The translations under genes and the position numbers were made by a program. From G963667675 sp965197565 (GTDB lineage: Bacteria; Chloroflexota; Dehalococcoidia; Lucifugimonadales; UBA3495), in contig CBDANK010000002.1 in the NCBI GenBank assembly GCA_965197565.1, positions 806,001-870,000 on the forward strand: a stretch of 64,000 nt of DNA, in the 5' to 3' direction. Of the stretch, positions 53,165 to 62,772 are shown one piece after another; position 1 is the stretch's first letter; each line of letters starts with the position of its first letter. The notes below the pieces were generated by a model. The model saw nothing but the letters and a program-made list of their open reading frames with translations, searched no databases and was not told the origin of the DNA.

Positions 53165-54040
53165 CTAGACCTGGAGCATCGACTTGGGAACGCAGACCCG
53201 CATGGTGTAGGGAGGATTCCCGGCCAGGCTGGTCCGCACATCGGCAGCACAAGCGATCAGCATGGCGGCGTCGGTGACATCAATGCCCAGCTTGTCCACC
53301 ATCAGGTCCGCCATGGCGGATATGGCCATCTTGCTGGCCTCCTCCATGGTCTCGCCTTCTCCGGTGGTCATCACTTCGGTTTCGTTGGCAACCACCGGGC
53401 GGGAGACTTTGAAACTGTCCTCGATGGACACCCTGAAAGTAGCATCCAGTGCGCCCTCGACGGCCGAGGCTGTGGCCTCGCCATCGCCGACCGCCGCGTG
53501 ACAATCGCCGAGGGTTAGCAGGCCGCCCGGATGAAACACCGGCAGGTAGACGGTGCATCCTTTGGTGATCTGGGTGTTGCCCATAGAGCCGCCAAAGTCG
53601 CCCTTTTGACCGCTGCCCGCCGGTCCATCCTTGGGCGCCACTCCGAGCCGGCCTATATTCGGGCGCAACGGCATGGTGATTTCATCATTGAAGACCACGT
53701 CCTTGTCAGTGATGTTCACCCGAGTCTTGCGGAACTCTGGGATACGATCCCCCAGAGGGCCTCGGCCCGGTGTTGCTCCGATCCAGCCATAATCCTGGGG
53801 CAAACTAACATCCAACACATCTATCTTAAGGGTATCTCCCGGCTTGGCCCCCTCTATATAGACAGGTCCCGCCATTGTCATTAAAACTTGCATGGCTTCC
53901 GGCGAAGAGTTGGGGCCTTCCCAATCAAGGAACCGGTCATTGGTTTCCATCACGAAAGTCTCTCCGGGCTCAACCCGCAGCACGGGTTCGTTGTCCGCGC
54001 TGAAGCTGGTGCAGAGTTGGTCTTTGGTGACTCGTTTCAT
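53165..54040 (-). CDS. Acetamidase/formamidase family protein
   Basis: This 291-residue protein matches the FmdA_AmdA family: V-E-P-G-E-T-F-V-M-E-T-N-D, G-A-K-P-G-D-T-L-K-I-D-V-L, N-I-G-R-L-G-V-A-P, and G-G-L-L-T-L-G-D-C-H-A-A-V-G-D-G-E near residue 175, the family's most conserved block. Members hydrolyse formamide or acetamide to the acid and ammonia. AGGAG lies eight bases before the ATG. The next leftward gene, the enoyl-CoA hydratase, is upstream by 177 bp and probably separate. Confidence 0.9.
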   Translation of the reverse strand: MKRVTKDQLCTSFSADNEPVLRVEPGETFVMETNDRFLDWEGPNSSPEAMQVLMTMAGPVYIEGAKPGDTLKIDVLDVSLPQDYGWIGATPGRGPLGDRIPEFRKTRVNITDKDVVFNDEITMPLRPNIGRLGVAPKDGPAGSGQKGDFGGSMGNTQITKGCTVYLPVFHPGGLLTLGDCHAAVGDGEATASAVEGALDATFRVSIEDSFKVSRPVVANETEVMTTGEGETMEEASKMAISAMADLMVDKLGIDVTDAAMLIACAADVRTSLAGNPPYTMRVCVPKSMLQV

Positions 54041-54217
54041 GTTCTTACTCCTGCGAAAGTGTATTTAGCCGGGGCCGACGGTGCGGCTGAGTTGGCGGCC
54101 AAGCTCTCAACTGTTGCGCTGGGCCGGAATGTCCCGGCGTGGGGAGATTATAAGATGCGCTCCAATATTGGGTCAACGAGGCGCCTTCGCTAACCGGCGT
54201 CGCATTAGCCCCCGTCC

Positions 54218-55078
54218 CTAACGGCCCCGAAAGTTTGGCTGCCGTTTTTCCAGAAAGGCTTGGACCGCCTCCTTGTGGTCCTGGGTGCTCCTAGCTTGTT
54301 CCTGGGCAACGTCGGCTATCTCCAGGCTCTCTTCCAAGTTGGTCTCCAGGCTCCGGTGTACCAGGTACTTTATCAAGGACAGGGACACCAGCGGCCCCTT
54401 GGCCAGCCGGGCGGACAGTTCCATTGCTTCTTGCATCAGGGACTCGGCAGGCAGCACCTTGCTGACTATACCCAGCCGGTAAGCCTCATTCCCATCAATG
54501 CGGTCGCCGGTGTATTGCAGCAACAGGGTGTTGCTCAGGCCAATCAGGCGCGGCAGTTGCCAACTGCTGCCGTCGCCGGGGACCAACCCCATTCGTGAGA
54601 AGGCTTCGGAAAACACCGCCTTTTCCGAAGCGTAGCGTATGTCGCAAGCCAGGGCCACCCCCATGCCCACACCCATCGCAAACCCATTGACCGCCGCGAT
54701 GGACGGCTTTTGCAGATTGTGGATGCGTAAAGGCAACCGGCTGGCTTGTCCGCTAAAGCCGACTTTCTCTTGCCGGCGGCTCAAGCGGGCCTCCATTTTC
54801 CCCCAAGGCAAAGTAACCGGCTGTTCTCTTGGCCGGCCTTGGTCTTCCTGCTCTTGGATTTGCCGGTTGAACCCGCGAACGTTGGCTCCGGAGCAAAAGG
54901 AAGGCTCGGCGCCGGTTAGCAGCAACACCCGCTGTTCCGGATCGTCCTCGAACCGGTCCAAGGCATCCATCATCTCATCAGCCATTTCCCGACCCAAGGC
55001 GTTTCGGGTCGGGGGGTCATGCATGGTTAAAATCAGTACGTTGTCCTGAGCCTCGGTCTTGATGTATTGATATTCCAT
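54218..55078 (-). CDS. Enoyl-CoA hydratase/isomerase family protein
   Basis: This 286-residue crotonase-fold protein shows F-C-S-G-A-N-V-R-G-F, the first oxyanion-hole segment, and V-N-G-F-A-M-G-V-G-M-G-V-A-L-A-C-D, the second. A Glu-rich F-S-E-A-F-S-R-M-G-L-V-P-G-D-G-S-S follows, resembling active hydratases. It hydrates enoyl-CoA in fatty- or amino-acid breakdown, though other crotonase reactions are possible. An insertion of about 30 residues (Q-E-Q-E-D-Q-G-R-P-R-E-Q) is longer than usual. The ATG at 55076-55078 follows GGGGAC; the frame extends to 55153. Confidence 0.87.
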   Translation of the reverse strand: MEYQYIKTEAQDNVLILTMHDPPTRNALGREMADEMMDALDRFEDDPEQRVLLLTGAEPSFCSGANVRGFNRQIQEQEDQGRPREQPVTLPWGKMEARLSRRQEKVGFSGQASRLPLRIHNLQKPSIAAVNGFAMGVGMGVALACDIRYASEKAVFSEAFSRMGLVPGDGSSWQLPRLIGLSNTLLLQYTGDRIDGNEAYRLGIVSKVLPAESLMQEAMELSARLAKGPLVSLSLIKYLVHRSLETNLEESLEIADVAQEQARSTQDHKEAVQAFLEKRQPNFRGR

Positions 55079-55301
55079 AGATGTCCCCAAATAGTAAGCA
55101 TTGGGTGATTCAGCGGCCGGCCGTCCAACCGAAAAGGAAGGGTGGATGAACACCTGAGCCGGTTATGGTGACATGCCAGGGGTCTAACCGGTATAATCTG
55201 TGGCGTTGCCCAAGTCCAAATATCCTAGCCCGTGGTCCCTCCCAGGGCCACAGGTTAGCACAACTGTGGGAAGCCAGACAACACACGCGGGAGGCACGGG
55301 G

Positions 55302-55730
55302 ATGCAACAAGGCACCATCGTCAATCTACATCTGGCCAAGAAAAGCCGCACGCCGGTGCAGCCGGTGCAGGAAGCCACGGCCATCTCCGGCAAGGGGCTG
55401 GAGGGTGACCGCTATTGTAATGAACGCATTGTCCGCCAAGTGTTAATTATGGACAAAGAGACTCTGGACGAGTTGGCCCTTGTGCCGGGCATAATCAAGG
55501 AGAATATCACCACCACCGGCTTAGACTTGTCTCAAACCAAGGCGGGCCAAGTGGTCTTTCTCGGCGATGAGGTGACCATGGAGCTTGTGGGGGAATGCGA
55601 ACCCTGCGAGAGAATGGACGCCATCCGGTCCGGCCTACGGGAGATACTGGACCACCGCCGGGGGATGCTGGCTGTAGTCGTCAATGGCGGCCCCATCAAG
55701 GTGGGAGACTCCATCCGGGTGGAGCCTTAG
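55302..55730 (+). CDS. MOSC-domain protein
   Basis: This 142-residue single-domain protein has G-K-G-L-E-G-D-R-Y near residue 30, I-I-K-E-N-I-T-T-T-G-L-D-L, and V-G-E-C-E-P-C-E-R-M, whose Cys is the conserved sulfur-handling residue of MOSC domains. It ends R-R-G-M-L-A-V-V-V-N-G-G-P-I-K-V-G-D. Such proteins bind molybdenum cofactor or carry sulfur in its maturation or in reductases. The ATG at 55302 follows GGGAGG; the longer frame from 55200 lacks support. Confidence 0.87.
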   Translation: MQQGTIVNLHLAKKSRTPVQPVQEATAISGKGLEGDRYCNERIVRQVLIMDKETLDELALVPGIIKENITTTGLDLSQTKAGQVVFLGDEVTMELVGECEPCERMDAIRSGLREILDHRRGMLAVVVNGGPIKVGDSIRVEP

Positions 55731-55741
55731 GCTCCCCTTCG

Positions 55742-55905
55742 ATGTCATTCCGAGCGGGGCGAGGAATCTAAAGCCCATGTCAGCAACGCTACGTCGGCAA
55801 TTCCGACGACCTTCCATGATGGAGGGGTCTGTCGCCGGAATAGCACGATGACTGTGAAGGACCGCTTTAGATTCCTCACTCCGTTTCGGAATGACAGGGA
55901 AGGAC
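55742..55905. repeat. Inverted intergenic repeat
   Basis: TGTCATTCCGAGCG with GAGGAATCTAAAGC at the left is mirrored by GCTTTAGATTCCTC and CGGAATGACA at the right, giving a long imperfect hairpin after the MOSC gene. The pattern also occurs inside the MITE at 51244-51461. The rest of 55731-56070 shows nothing else. Confidence 0.65.
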
Positions 55906-56070
55906 CCGCCTTTTAGCTACCTTCTCAGAGGGTGTTCAAAAGGCCGGCCCTTATCTTTAGACACGATTGGGACGGGACCCGTATTTGTGCAAACCAAATG
56001 CGGGTCTTCCAGTTGCCCCGCCAGTGGCGGTCGGGACCGGAGGGGGCGGCTATAGCCAGTTGGCGGGGGC

Positions 56071-57435
56071 CTAGCCGCCGTTCTTAACCAACGTCCGCTT
56101 GATGGTCTCGGCCAGGTCGATCACCTGCGGAATGTCGGACCACGCCTCGACTGCTTCATCCGCTTCCAACTGGGGAAGCGCCATCCTAGCGTTGACCTGG
56201 AATTTGCTCTTTATATTGTCAAACCCCCAAGGGTTCTTTTGTCCGCCTAAGATGTCCTCCCGCCCGGTGGTATGCTCAATTACCCGCCCATCCTTCAAGG
56301 TGATCTTAACCGGGACTCCCAGAAGAAAGTCGGTTGAGCCTGACTGGGACTTGGCCAAGACGCGGGTTCGCACCTTATCCATGGTCTCTTGGACCGTCTC
56401 TTGGGCGATTTTCTCATCGCGGAAGGTCTCAATCCCTACCTCACCGTCAACGAGGGCCGCCGCTACGTTGTATTTGGCGCTGAACTTGCTTTTCAACGAG
56501 CTATCCGGCTCCAGCATTACCACGGAATAGTAAGACTGGTCGAATTCAGCGTTGACCACGTCCTGGTAGGTGAAGTTATGTTCCCGCATCAGGCTAAACA
56601 AGCTGTCCAATATGGCGTGGTTACCGCCGCAACAGGGGTACTTCTTGATGATCAGAGCGTCCTGGATGCGGTAGGGCTTGCCCAGTTCCTCGGCCATTTC
56701 GTTTAGGTCATAGATGCCCTCGCCCAGCACCGTGGCAGCGAAGCCGAAAGGGTCCTCTAGCACCCGGTCGCCGGCAGTAAGACCACGCTGCGCCAGTTGC
56801 GCCGCCATCACGCCATCGCGGCAGGTCAAACCGGCGTGCAAAGGCTTGGTCATAGTGCCGAAGTTATGGATCAATCCGCTGGACATGGACCCGGCAATGC
56901 CCAGGGCGGTGACCGTCTGTTTTTCGTCCAGCTTGAGCAATTTGGCGCAGGCTGCGGCGCCGGCCAGCCGCCCGATGACCGCGGTGCTGTGAAAGCCTTT
57001 CTCCATCTGGTTGTATTTGGTGGTGTGCTGGATGGCCAGACCTACTTCGCAGCCGATGACGTAGGCTTCTATCAGGTCCCGGCCGGTGGCGCCGATATGC
57101 TCGCCAAGGGCCAATAGAGCAGGGAAGACAGCTACCGTAGGGTGTCCAAAGCCGCCGAAGTCGTCATAGTCCAGAGCGTGGCCCATAGTGCCGTTGGCCA
57201 GGGCGGCATTGGACATGGAAGTCCGTCGCCCCGAAGCTAATATAGTAGCCTCGGGGACGGACCCTTGGTCGTTTACGTATTCTTGGATGATTTCCCCTAC
57301 CGGCTCGGTCGATCCGGCCAGAATCACTCCCAGCAGGTCAAAGCAGGACTCGTTTGCGACGCGAATGGCGTCGGGGGGGATGTCTTCATAATCCGTGTTG
57401 ACAATCCAACTGGCGATGGTCTCGGTAGCGCCCAT
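56071..57435 (-). CDS. MmgE/PrpD family protein
   Basis: This 454-residue protein resembles 2-methylcitrate dehydratase PrpD and relatives such as cis-aconitate decarboxylase. It has N-A-A-L-A-N-G-T-M-G-H-A-L-D-Y-D-D near residue 80, H-P-T-V-A-V-F-P-A-L-L-A-L-G-E, F-H-S-T-A-V-I-G-R-L-A-G-A-A-A, and K-K-Y-P-C-C-G-G-N-H-A-I-L-D near 270. Without a prpB/prpC cluster, the exact reaction is not assignable. GGAGGCGGC precedes the ATG at 57433-57435. Its divergent neighbour is the M20 amidase. Confidence 0.88.
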   Translation of the reverse strand: MGATETIASWIVNTDYEDIPPDAIRVANESCFDLLGVILAGSTEPVGEIIQEYVNDQGSVPEATILASGRRTSMSNAALANGTMGHALDYDDFGGFGHPTVAVFPALLALGEHIGATGRDLIEAYVIGCEVGLAIQHTTKYNQMEKGFHSTAVIGRLAGAAACAKLLKLDEKQTVTALGIAGSMSSGLIHNFGTMTKPLHAGLTCRDGVMAAQLAQRGLTAGDRVLEDPFGFAATVLGEGIYDLNEMAEELGKPYRIQDALIIKKYPCCGGNHAILDSLFSLMREHNFTYQDVVNAEFDQSYYSVVMLEPDSSLKSKFSAKYNVAAALVDGEVGIETFRDEKIAQETVQETMDKVRTRVLAKSQSGSTDFLLGVPVKITLKDGRVIEHTTGREDILGGQKNPWGFDNIKSKFQVNARMALPQLEADEAVEAWSDIPQVIDLAETIKRTLVKNGG

Positions 57436-57636
57436 TTTGCCGCCTCCAGTGCGTAATATTTCAGTAATAATCAATGGCCTCCGGGAACGCCTAACACCGC
57501 TATTATATACACCATTCCGATAGGGGCAAGGGGATATGGACAGATACGATAGCCGTGGGGCAAACGACGTTGATATGCCGGACCGGACCGGGGCCATGCT
57601 ACAATGGTCAATACGCCCAGTGGAGGCTATAAAGCT

Positions 57637-58878
57637 ATGCCGGATGTAAAGATCAACGCCTCCCGCCTAAACCGGTCCCTGGTAGAGTTGGGCCGCATTG
57701 GCGAGACCCCGCAAGGGATGCAACGCATTGCTTTTTCTCCGGCCGATGTGGCCGGCCGTGAATACGCCGTCTCTCTAATGCGGCGCGCCGGCCTGGAAAC
57801 CAGGGTCGACGCCGCAGGCAATATCATCGGTCGCAAGGCCGGACCGGCTCCGCACCTGCCCGCTATAGTAATGGGTTCCCACACCGATACCGTGCCCAGC
57901 GGAGGAAAATATGACGGGGCCCTGGGGGTGTTGGGGGCCATCGAATGCCTTCAGACTCTGGCCGAAACGGATTCGGCGTTACGCCACCCGGTGGAAGTCG
58001 TCATCTTCACCAATGAAGAGGGCACCCGGTTTCACCGGTGGTTAATCGGCAGCCGCGCCATGTCCGGTCTACTTGAACCCGAGGACCTGACCGCGGTGGA
58101 CAGCGAGGGGGTGCATCTGAGGGACCGCATGGCGGATATTGGAGGCGACTTCTCCCGCTTCGAAGAAGCGGCCCGAAGGCCCGGGGACCTGGCTGCGTAT
58201 CTGGAACTCCACATCGAACAGGGGCCGGCCTTGGAGCAGTCGGGGACACCCATCGGGGTGGTTACGGGCATCACCGGCAGAGCATTGTTCGATGTGGAAG
58301 TAAAAGGCACGGCCAACCACGCCGGCACCACGCCCATGCCAGCCCGCCGCGACGCCTTGGTCAGTGCTTCCAAGCTGGTCCTAGCCGTGGAGCGGGTGGC
58401 CGGAGAGCTGGAGACCTGCCGGGTTGCGACAGTGGGCAGCATACAGGCCCACCCCAATGCCGTTAACGTCGTGCCGGGCAGCGTCCGCCTAGGGCTGGAG
58501 TTCCGCGACATCAGCATGGACGCCCTAAGCGCCGCGGAAAGGGAGCTGCGGCAGGCCGTGGCAGCCATTGCGGAGTCGGACGGTGTCGACATGGAAATCG
58601 AGCGTCACCGTTTCAGCCAGTCGGTGCCCATTGCTACTCGAATGCAGGACTTGGTCGAAGAAGCGGCGGACAGGACGGGGCTGACCCACATCAGGCTGCC
58701 CAGCGGCGCGGGCCACGACGCCCAAGCCATTGCCGCCGTCACCGACATGGCCATGATCTTTGTTCCCAGCGTCAACGGCATCAGCCACTCGCCCCAAGAG
58801 TATTCCACTCCTCAAGATTGCGCCAACGGGGCCCAAGTACTCTTGGAGCTGCTCTTGCTGGCCGACCAACGGATGTAA
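57637..58878 (+). CDS. M20 amidase (N-carbamoyl-amino-acid hydrolase / allantoate amidohydrolase type)
   Basis: This 413-residue metallo-amidase has the family's hallmarks. M-G-S-H-T-D-T-V-P-S-G-G-K-Y-D-G near residue 85 has the first metal His and Asp; T-N-E-E-G-T-R-F carries the Glu pair; L-E-L-H-I-E-Q-G-P has a metal His, and G-A-G-H-D-A-Q a later one. G-I-T-G and N-H-A-G-T-T-P-M map the dimer/substrate lobe. It hydrolyses N-carbamoyl or ureido compounds, releasing amino acids. The ATG at 57637 follows GGAGG; an in-frame ATG at 57604 is possible. Confidence 0.88.
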   Translation: MPDVKINASRLNRSLVELGRIGETPQGMQRIAFSPADVAGREYAVSLMRRAGLETRVDAAGNIIGRKAGPAPHLPAIVMGSHTDTVPSGGKYDGALGVLGAIECLQTLAETDSALRHPVEVVIFTNEEGTRFHRWLIGSRAMSGLLEPEDLTAVDSEGVHLRDRMADIGGDFSRFEEAARRPGDLAAYLELHIEQGPALEQSGTPIGVVTGITGRALFDVEVKGTANHAGTTPMPARRDALVSASKLVLAVERVAGELETCRVATVGSIQAHPNAVNVVPGSVRLGLEFRDISMDALSAAERELRQAVAAIAESDGVDMEIERHRFSQSVPIATRMQDLVEEAADRTGLTHIRLPSGAGHDAQAIAAVTDMAMIFVPSVNGISHSPQEYSTPQDCANGAQVLLELLLLADQRM

Positions 58879-58925
58879 CGAGGGCTTGCGCGCCGCTCCA
58901 TAGCCGGCCCGAGTAGGGGAAAATA

Positions 58926-59360
58926 ATGAAGGTTTCTGCAAGTTATCAATTCAATGCCCCAGCCCCCAAAGTGTGGGCGGTGTTGACCGACACCAAAGCC
59001 CTGGCCCGTTGTATCCCCGGCTGCGAGGGCCTTGACCCCCTGGGCAACGACGAGTATCAAGCGGTGATGACCGTGGGGATCGGCCCCATCAAGGGCCGTT
59101 ACAAAGCCAAGATCTCCATGCGGGACCAAGTGCCTCACCAGTCTTACCGGTTGGCTATACAGGGCACCGGGGCCGGTGGATTCATCAACGGGGATGCGGC
59201 CGTTACTCTCGTGGAGGCCGACGGAAAGACCACGGTAACAGTGGACGGAGATTCCCAAGCAGGGGGGCCGGTGGCCAGGGTCGGGCAACGCATGATGGAT
59301 AGCGTCGCCAAGACGATGATCGACCGGTTCTTCGGCTGCCTTACGGAGGCCGCTGCTTAG
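58926..59360 (+). CDS. CoxG-like SRPBCC-family protein
   Basis: This 144-residue protein is of the carbon-monoxide-dehydrogenase subunit G type. F-N-A-P-A-P-K-V-W-A-V-L-T-D opens a helix-grip (START-like) fold, A-R-C-I-P-G-C-E-G is the conserved strand, and A-Q-A-G-G-P-V-A-R-V-G-Q-R-M ends the long helix. CoxG helps attach CO dehydrogenase to the membrane, but no cox structural genes are nearby, so another role in ligand binding or cofactor assembly is possible. GGGG and an AT-rich spacer precede the ATG. Confidence 0.87.
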   Translation: MKVSASYQFNAPAPKVWAVLTDTKALARCIPGCEGLDPLGNDEYQAVMTVGIGPIKGRYKAKISMRDQVPHQSYRLAIQGTGAGGFINGDAAVTLVEADGKTTVTVDGDSQAGGPVARVGQRMMDSVAKTMIDRFFGCLTEAAA

Positions 59361-59432
59361 TCCACGGCGAGTAGCGGGCGAGACCGGGCCGCCGCCCTTG
59401 GGACCAAGGCGGACGGCTGAACTGCAACTAAT

Positions 59433-60194
59433 TCAGGCGAGAATCTGAGATAGGAACGCTTGGGTTCTCTCTTGCCTCGGGCTGCCCAGGAACTCATTGG
59501 GCGGGCCTTCTTCGATGATAATTCCGTCGTCGAACATTATCATGCGGTCGGCCACTTCTCTGGCGAATCCAATTTCATGGGTGACAATTAGCATGGTCAT
59601 TCCGGAAGTAGCCAGCTCCCGCATAACATCCAGCACTTCTTTGATCATCTCCGGGTCCAAGGCGGAAGTCGGCTCGTCAAAAAGCATGATCTTGGGTTGC
59701 ATGGCCAGTGCCCTGGCGATAGCAACCCGCTGCTGCTGGCCTCCGGAAAGCTCGGAGGGATATTTATAGGCTTGCTCCGGGATGCCAACTCTTTCCAGCA
59801 GGGCGCTGGCTACTTCTTCCGCTTTTTCCTGAGGCCATTTCCTGACCTTGGTTGGGGCCAGCGTGATATTACGCATTACGGTAAGGTGGGGGAACAGATT
59901 GAAGGACTGGAACACCATGCCAACCTCACGCCGGATGGCGTCGATGTTCCGCACATCGTTGGACAACTTGACGCCGTTGACTACGATGTCGCCTCTTTGG
60001 TGTTCCTCAAGCCGGTTTATGGTGCGGATAAATGTCGATTTGCCGGAGCCGGACGGGCCGAGAATCACCACTTTCTCCCCCTGCCGCACCGATGTGGTGA
60101 CGCCCTTGAGTACGTGAAACTCGCCGAACCACTTCTGGACGTCCCGGCAAATGATGATTTCCTCGAGCACCTCCGCTCCTTCCCCAGTAACCAT
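59433..60194 (-). CDS. Amino-acid ABC transporter ATP-binding protein (AapP/GlnQ type)
   Basis: This 253-residue ATPase has Walker A G-P-S-G-S-G-K-S-T near residue 50, the Q-loop V-F-Q-S-F-N-L-F-P-H, ABC signature L-S-G-G-Q-Q-Q-R, Walker B I-M-L-F-D-E-P-T-S and the H-loop T-H-E-I-G. It powers uptake of polar amino acids through the two permeases upstream. GAGGAGG precedes the ATG. It is the last gene of the operon, 44 bp after the second permease. Confidence 0.94.
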   Translation of the reverse strand: MVTGEGAEVLEEIIICRDVQKWFGEFHVLKGVTTSVRQGEKVVILGPSGSGKSTFIRTINRLEEHQRGDIVVNGVKLSNDVRNIDAIRREVGMVFQSFNLFPHLTVMRNITLAPTKVRKWPQEKAEEVASALLERVGIPEQAYKYPSELSGGQQQRVAIARALAMQPKIMLFDEPTSALDPEMIKEVLDVMRELATSGMTMLIVTHEIGFAREVADRMIMFDDGIIIEEGPPNEFLGSPRQERTQAFLSQILA

Positions 60195-60238
60195 AAGAAC
60201 CTCCTCAGTATTCCTCGCTATTGCCGGCGCCGACGGGA

Positions 60239-61498
60239 CTAGCGTTGGCCGACGCCCTGGTATTCCTCGATGCGCCTGCTGACGTATGACATGCTATAGG
60301 TGAAAACCCAGAAGACCAGTGCTAGGAAGACGAACAGCTCCGGCGCGTTGCCCAAGTATTCCGGGTTGCCCAAAATGAAGGCCCGGCCGATTGCCACCAC
60401 GTCCAACATACTGATGATGTACACCAAGCTGGTGTCCTTGAACAACGCAATGAACTGCCCCGCGATTGCCGGTATGACGTTTCGGATGGCTTGGGGTAGG
60501 GAGATGAGCAGCGTAGTTTGCCAACCCGGCAGCCCCAACGCCCGCGCCGCCTCCGCTTGGCCTGGGTGCAACGCTTGCAGCCCGCCGCGGATGTTCTCCG
60601 CCATATAAGCCGCGCTGAAGAGGGTAATGACGATGGCGGCCCGAAAGAGCGCGTTTAGAGGGAAATCTTCCGGAAACGCCAGCGGCACCAGCACCTGCGA
60701 CATGAAGAGCAGCGTAATTAGCGGTACGCCCCGGAACACTTCGATAAACACCACGCACAGTAGCCTTACCACCGGCAAATGGCTGCGGCGGCCCAACGAC
60801 AGGGCAATGCCGATGGGCAGGCTGAGGGCAATGCCGCCCACCGCCAGCAGCAGGTTGAGCATCACGCCGCCCCAGTAAATGACGGATACCGGCTGCAAGC
60901 CCGGCACCCCTGGCAACCCGTGCAGCAGTATCAGGGTCAACAGGAACGCCGCAATCCACAGGATGACGACCCAGCGGGTAGCGCCCAGCGGTGTGTAGCG
61001 GGCCAGTGCCCAACCCAGTGCTACCGCCGGCAGATTTGCCAGCAGCAGCAGGCGCACGTCCAACCCCATCTTATCCAGGTTGTAAGGGAGGAAGGCGAAG
61101 GCCGCCGACGCCAATGCAGCCAAAAGGGCGATGCCTCGGACAAGGCCGTTTCCAGCAACTCCCCACGACATTCCCAATAACGCTGTCACCAGCAGCAGGG
61201 AGACTTGCGGCCGCCAGAAGCAGTTCTGCTCGGGGCAGGCTAGGTCGGTGTTGTACTGGCCGATAACAATCCGGCCGTCCAGTATGGCGATGATTTCCCA
61301 ATCGGCCTCGCCAATGACCCAGCCCAGGCCGAACCAGAGGACCAGAGCCAGGGCGGCGGCGGACACCACGGTAAGCAGGCTGTTGTACCAGGTGTTGAAC
61401 AAGTTGGACCGGACCCAACCTCCGACACCCACGCTCATGCGCGGCGGCGGCAGTGACAGTGGCGGTGTTATAGACGAGCGGCTGCTATCTCCTGCCAT
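60239..61498 (-). CDS. General amino-acid ABC transporter permease (AapM/BztC type)
   Basis: This 419-residue permease has an N-terminal membrane domain unique to the Aap/Bzt group (residues 30-210). The HisM-like domain follows, ending near residue 330 with the ATPase-coupling loop E-A-A-R-A-L-G-L-P-G-W-Q-T. E-N-I-R-G-G-L-Q-A-L is the preceding conserved block. It pairs with the permease at 61499-62704; their codons abut as TAG-ATG without spacing, so translation is probably coupled. Confidence 0.92.
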   Translation of the reverse strand: MAGDSSRSSITPPLSLPPPRMSVGVGGWVRSNLFNTWYNSLLTVVSAAALALVLWFGLGWVIGEADWEIIAILDGRIVIGQYNTDLACPEQNCFWRPQVSLLLVTALLGMSWGVAGNGLVRGIALLAALASAAFAFLPYNLDKMGLDVRLLLLANLPAVALGWALARYTPLGATRWVVILWIAAFLLTLILLHGLPGVPGLQPVSVIYWGGVMLNLLLAVGGIALSLPIGIALSLGRRSHLPVVRLLCVVFIEVFRGVPLITLLFMSQVLVPLAFPEDFPLNALFRAAIVITLFSAAYMAENIRGGLQALHPGQAEAARALGLPGWQTTLLISLPQAIRNVIPAIAGQFIALFKDTSLVYIISMLDVVAIGRAFILGNPEYLGNAPELFVFLALVFWVFTYSMSYVSRRIEEYQGVGQR

Positions 61499-62704
61499 CT
61501 AACCCCCGGTGAAACGGATGTGCCGGTTGTACAGGTTGCCGACAATAGAGTAGGTCAGGCTCATCGCCAGGTAGGCCAGCATAATAAGGATGAATATAGA
61601 CACCGCCGGGGCGGTCTGGGTCATGGTTATAGCCACATTGGTCAAGTCGGTATAGCCTATGGCGCCGCCCAGGCTGCTGTTTTTAGTCAGGTTCAGGAAT
61701 TGACTGATCAGAGGGGGGATAATGACCCGCTTGGCTTGGGGAAAGGTTACGTGGCGCAGTGCGCCTAGCGGCGACAGCCCAAGGGCGCGGGCCGCTTCGA
61801 CCTGGCCGCGCCTAACTGATTGGATCCCGGCCCGCACGATTTCGGCGATGAAGGCCGAAGTATAGATCACGAGCCCAATCAGCAGCACCAGCAGACCGGC
61901 GCGAATAGTAAAGCCGCCGCTGATGCGTCCAAACCGGCCCTGGGGCTCCGGCGACGAAATGATGTAGGGCGCGTCGCCGTAGAACGCGCTTACGGCCAGC
62001 CAGGCCACAACCCCAATGACCACCGTCGCGGCGCACCTCCCCAGCAGGGGATACGACACCTGTCCGGTGCGGGTCTCGCGCCTGGTCAGCCACCGGTGGA
62101 CTGCCCAACCGGCAATAACCGCAATGGGGAGCGCCAGCCAGATGAACGCCGCCCCTTGGTCGGTCCCCGAAGGCCAAGGCAGCGATACGCCCCCGTTGTT
62201 GATGTAGAACCCCCCGCCAATTACATAGCCTTCTCGGACTGCCGGCAGGGCCAAAACGATGTAGAACCAGAAGTAAAGTTGCACCAGCAGCGGTATATTA
62301 CGGAAAACCTCGATGTATACCAACGCCAGCTTGGCGACAATCCAGTTGCTCGACAGACGGGCTATCCCAATGGCAATGCCCAGCAGTGTAGCCAGAATGA
62401 CGCCGGAGATGGAAACTACAACGGTGTTGACGGCGGCTACGCCAAAAGCATATAGAAAAGTATCCGACGACTCGTAAGGTACGAAATGCTCGCCTATCGG
62501 GGTCTGATACTCCCGGGACAGGAAGCTGAAGCCGTGGGGGATTTCCCGGTCCTGTACCGCGTCAGCGATGTTGATGAAGAACCAGGCTACAAGAAACACT
62601 ACCAGAAAGGCGGACACAACCTGCACCACCCACTGGATAATCAGGGTGTGTCGCCAGACTGGTACGTCCTGATAAGTTAGAATCCGGCGTATTTGAGCCA
62701 CCAT
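61499..62704 (-). CDS. General amino-acid ABC transporter permease (AapQ/BztB type)
   Basis: This 401-residue permease is of the long AapQ type, which carries an extra loop and spans (residues 170-260) between halves of the transport domain. V-F-R-N-I-P-L-L-V-Q-L-Y-F-W is the family N-terminal block and Q-V-E-A-A-R-A-L-G-L-S the coupling loop. It follows the binding-protein gene across a hairpin and ends directly at the start codon of the partner permease. Confidence 0.92.
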   Translation of the reverse strand: MVAQIRRILTYQDVPVWRHTLIIQWVVQVVSAFLVVFLVAWFFINIADAVQDREIPHGFSFLSREYQTPIGEHFVPYESSDTFLYAFGVAAVNTVVVSISGVILATLLGIAIGIARLSSNWIVAKLALVYIEVFRNIPLLVQLYFWFYIVLALPAVREGYVIGGGFYINNGGVSLPWPSGTDQGAAFIWLALPIAVIAGWAVHRWLTRRETRTGQVSYPLLGRCAATVVIGVVAWLAVSAFYGDAPYIISSPEPQGRFGRISGGFTIRAGLLVLLIGLVIYTSAFIAEIVRAGIQSVRRGQVEAARALGLSPLGALRHVTFPQAKRVIIPPLISQFLNLTKNSSLGGAIGYTDLTNVAITMTQTAPAVSIFILIMLAYLAMSLTYSIVGNLYNRHIRFTGG

Positions 62705-62711
62705 ACTATTA

Positions 62712-62745
62712 GCGAAGCGATTGCCGAAGAGGGCAATCGCTTCGC
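62712..62745 (-). terminator. Hairpin between aapJ- and aapQ-type genes (partial terminator)
   Basis: GCGAAGCGATTGCC (62712-62725) and its exact complement GGCAATCGCTTCGC (62732-62745) form a 14-bp stem with a 6-nt loop. There is no T-tract. In binding-protein operons such hairpins protect or attenuate the message so that more binding protein than permease is made. Confidence 0.75.
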
Positions 62746-62772
62746 CGTAGTCTTACAGGCCGGTGGAGGCCC

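Noticed and set aside
58926..59360. Evidence for a complete CO dehydrogenase locus
   Set aside because: Only a CoxG-like gene is present. No coxL, coxM or coxS genes occur in the window.
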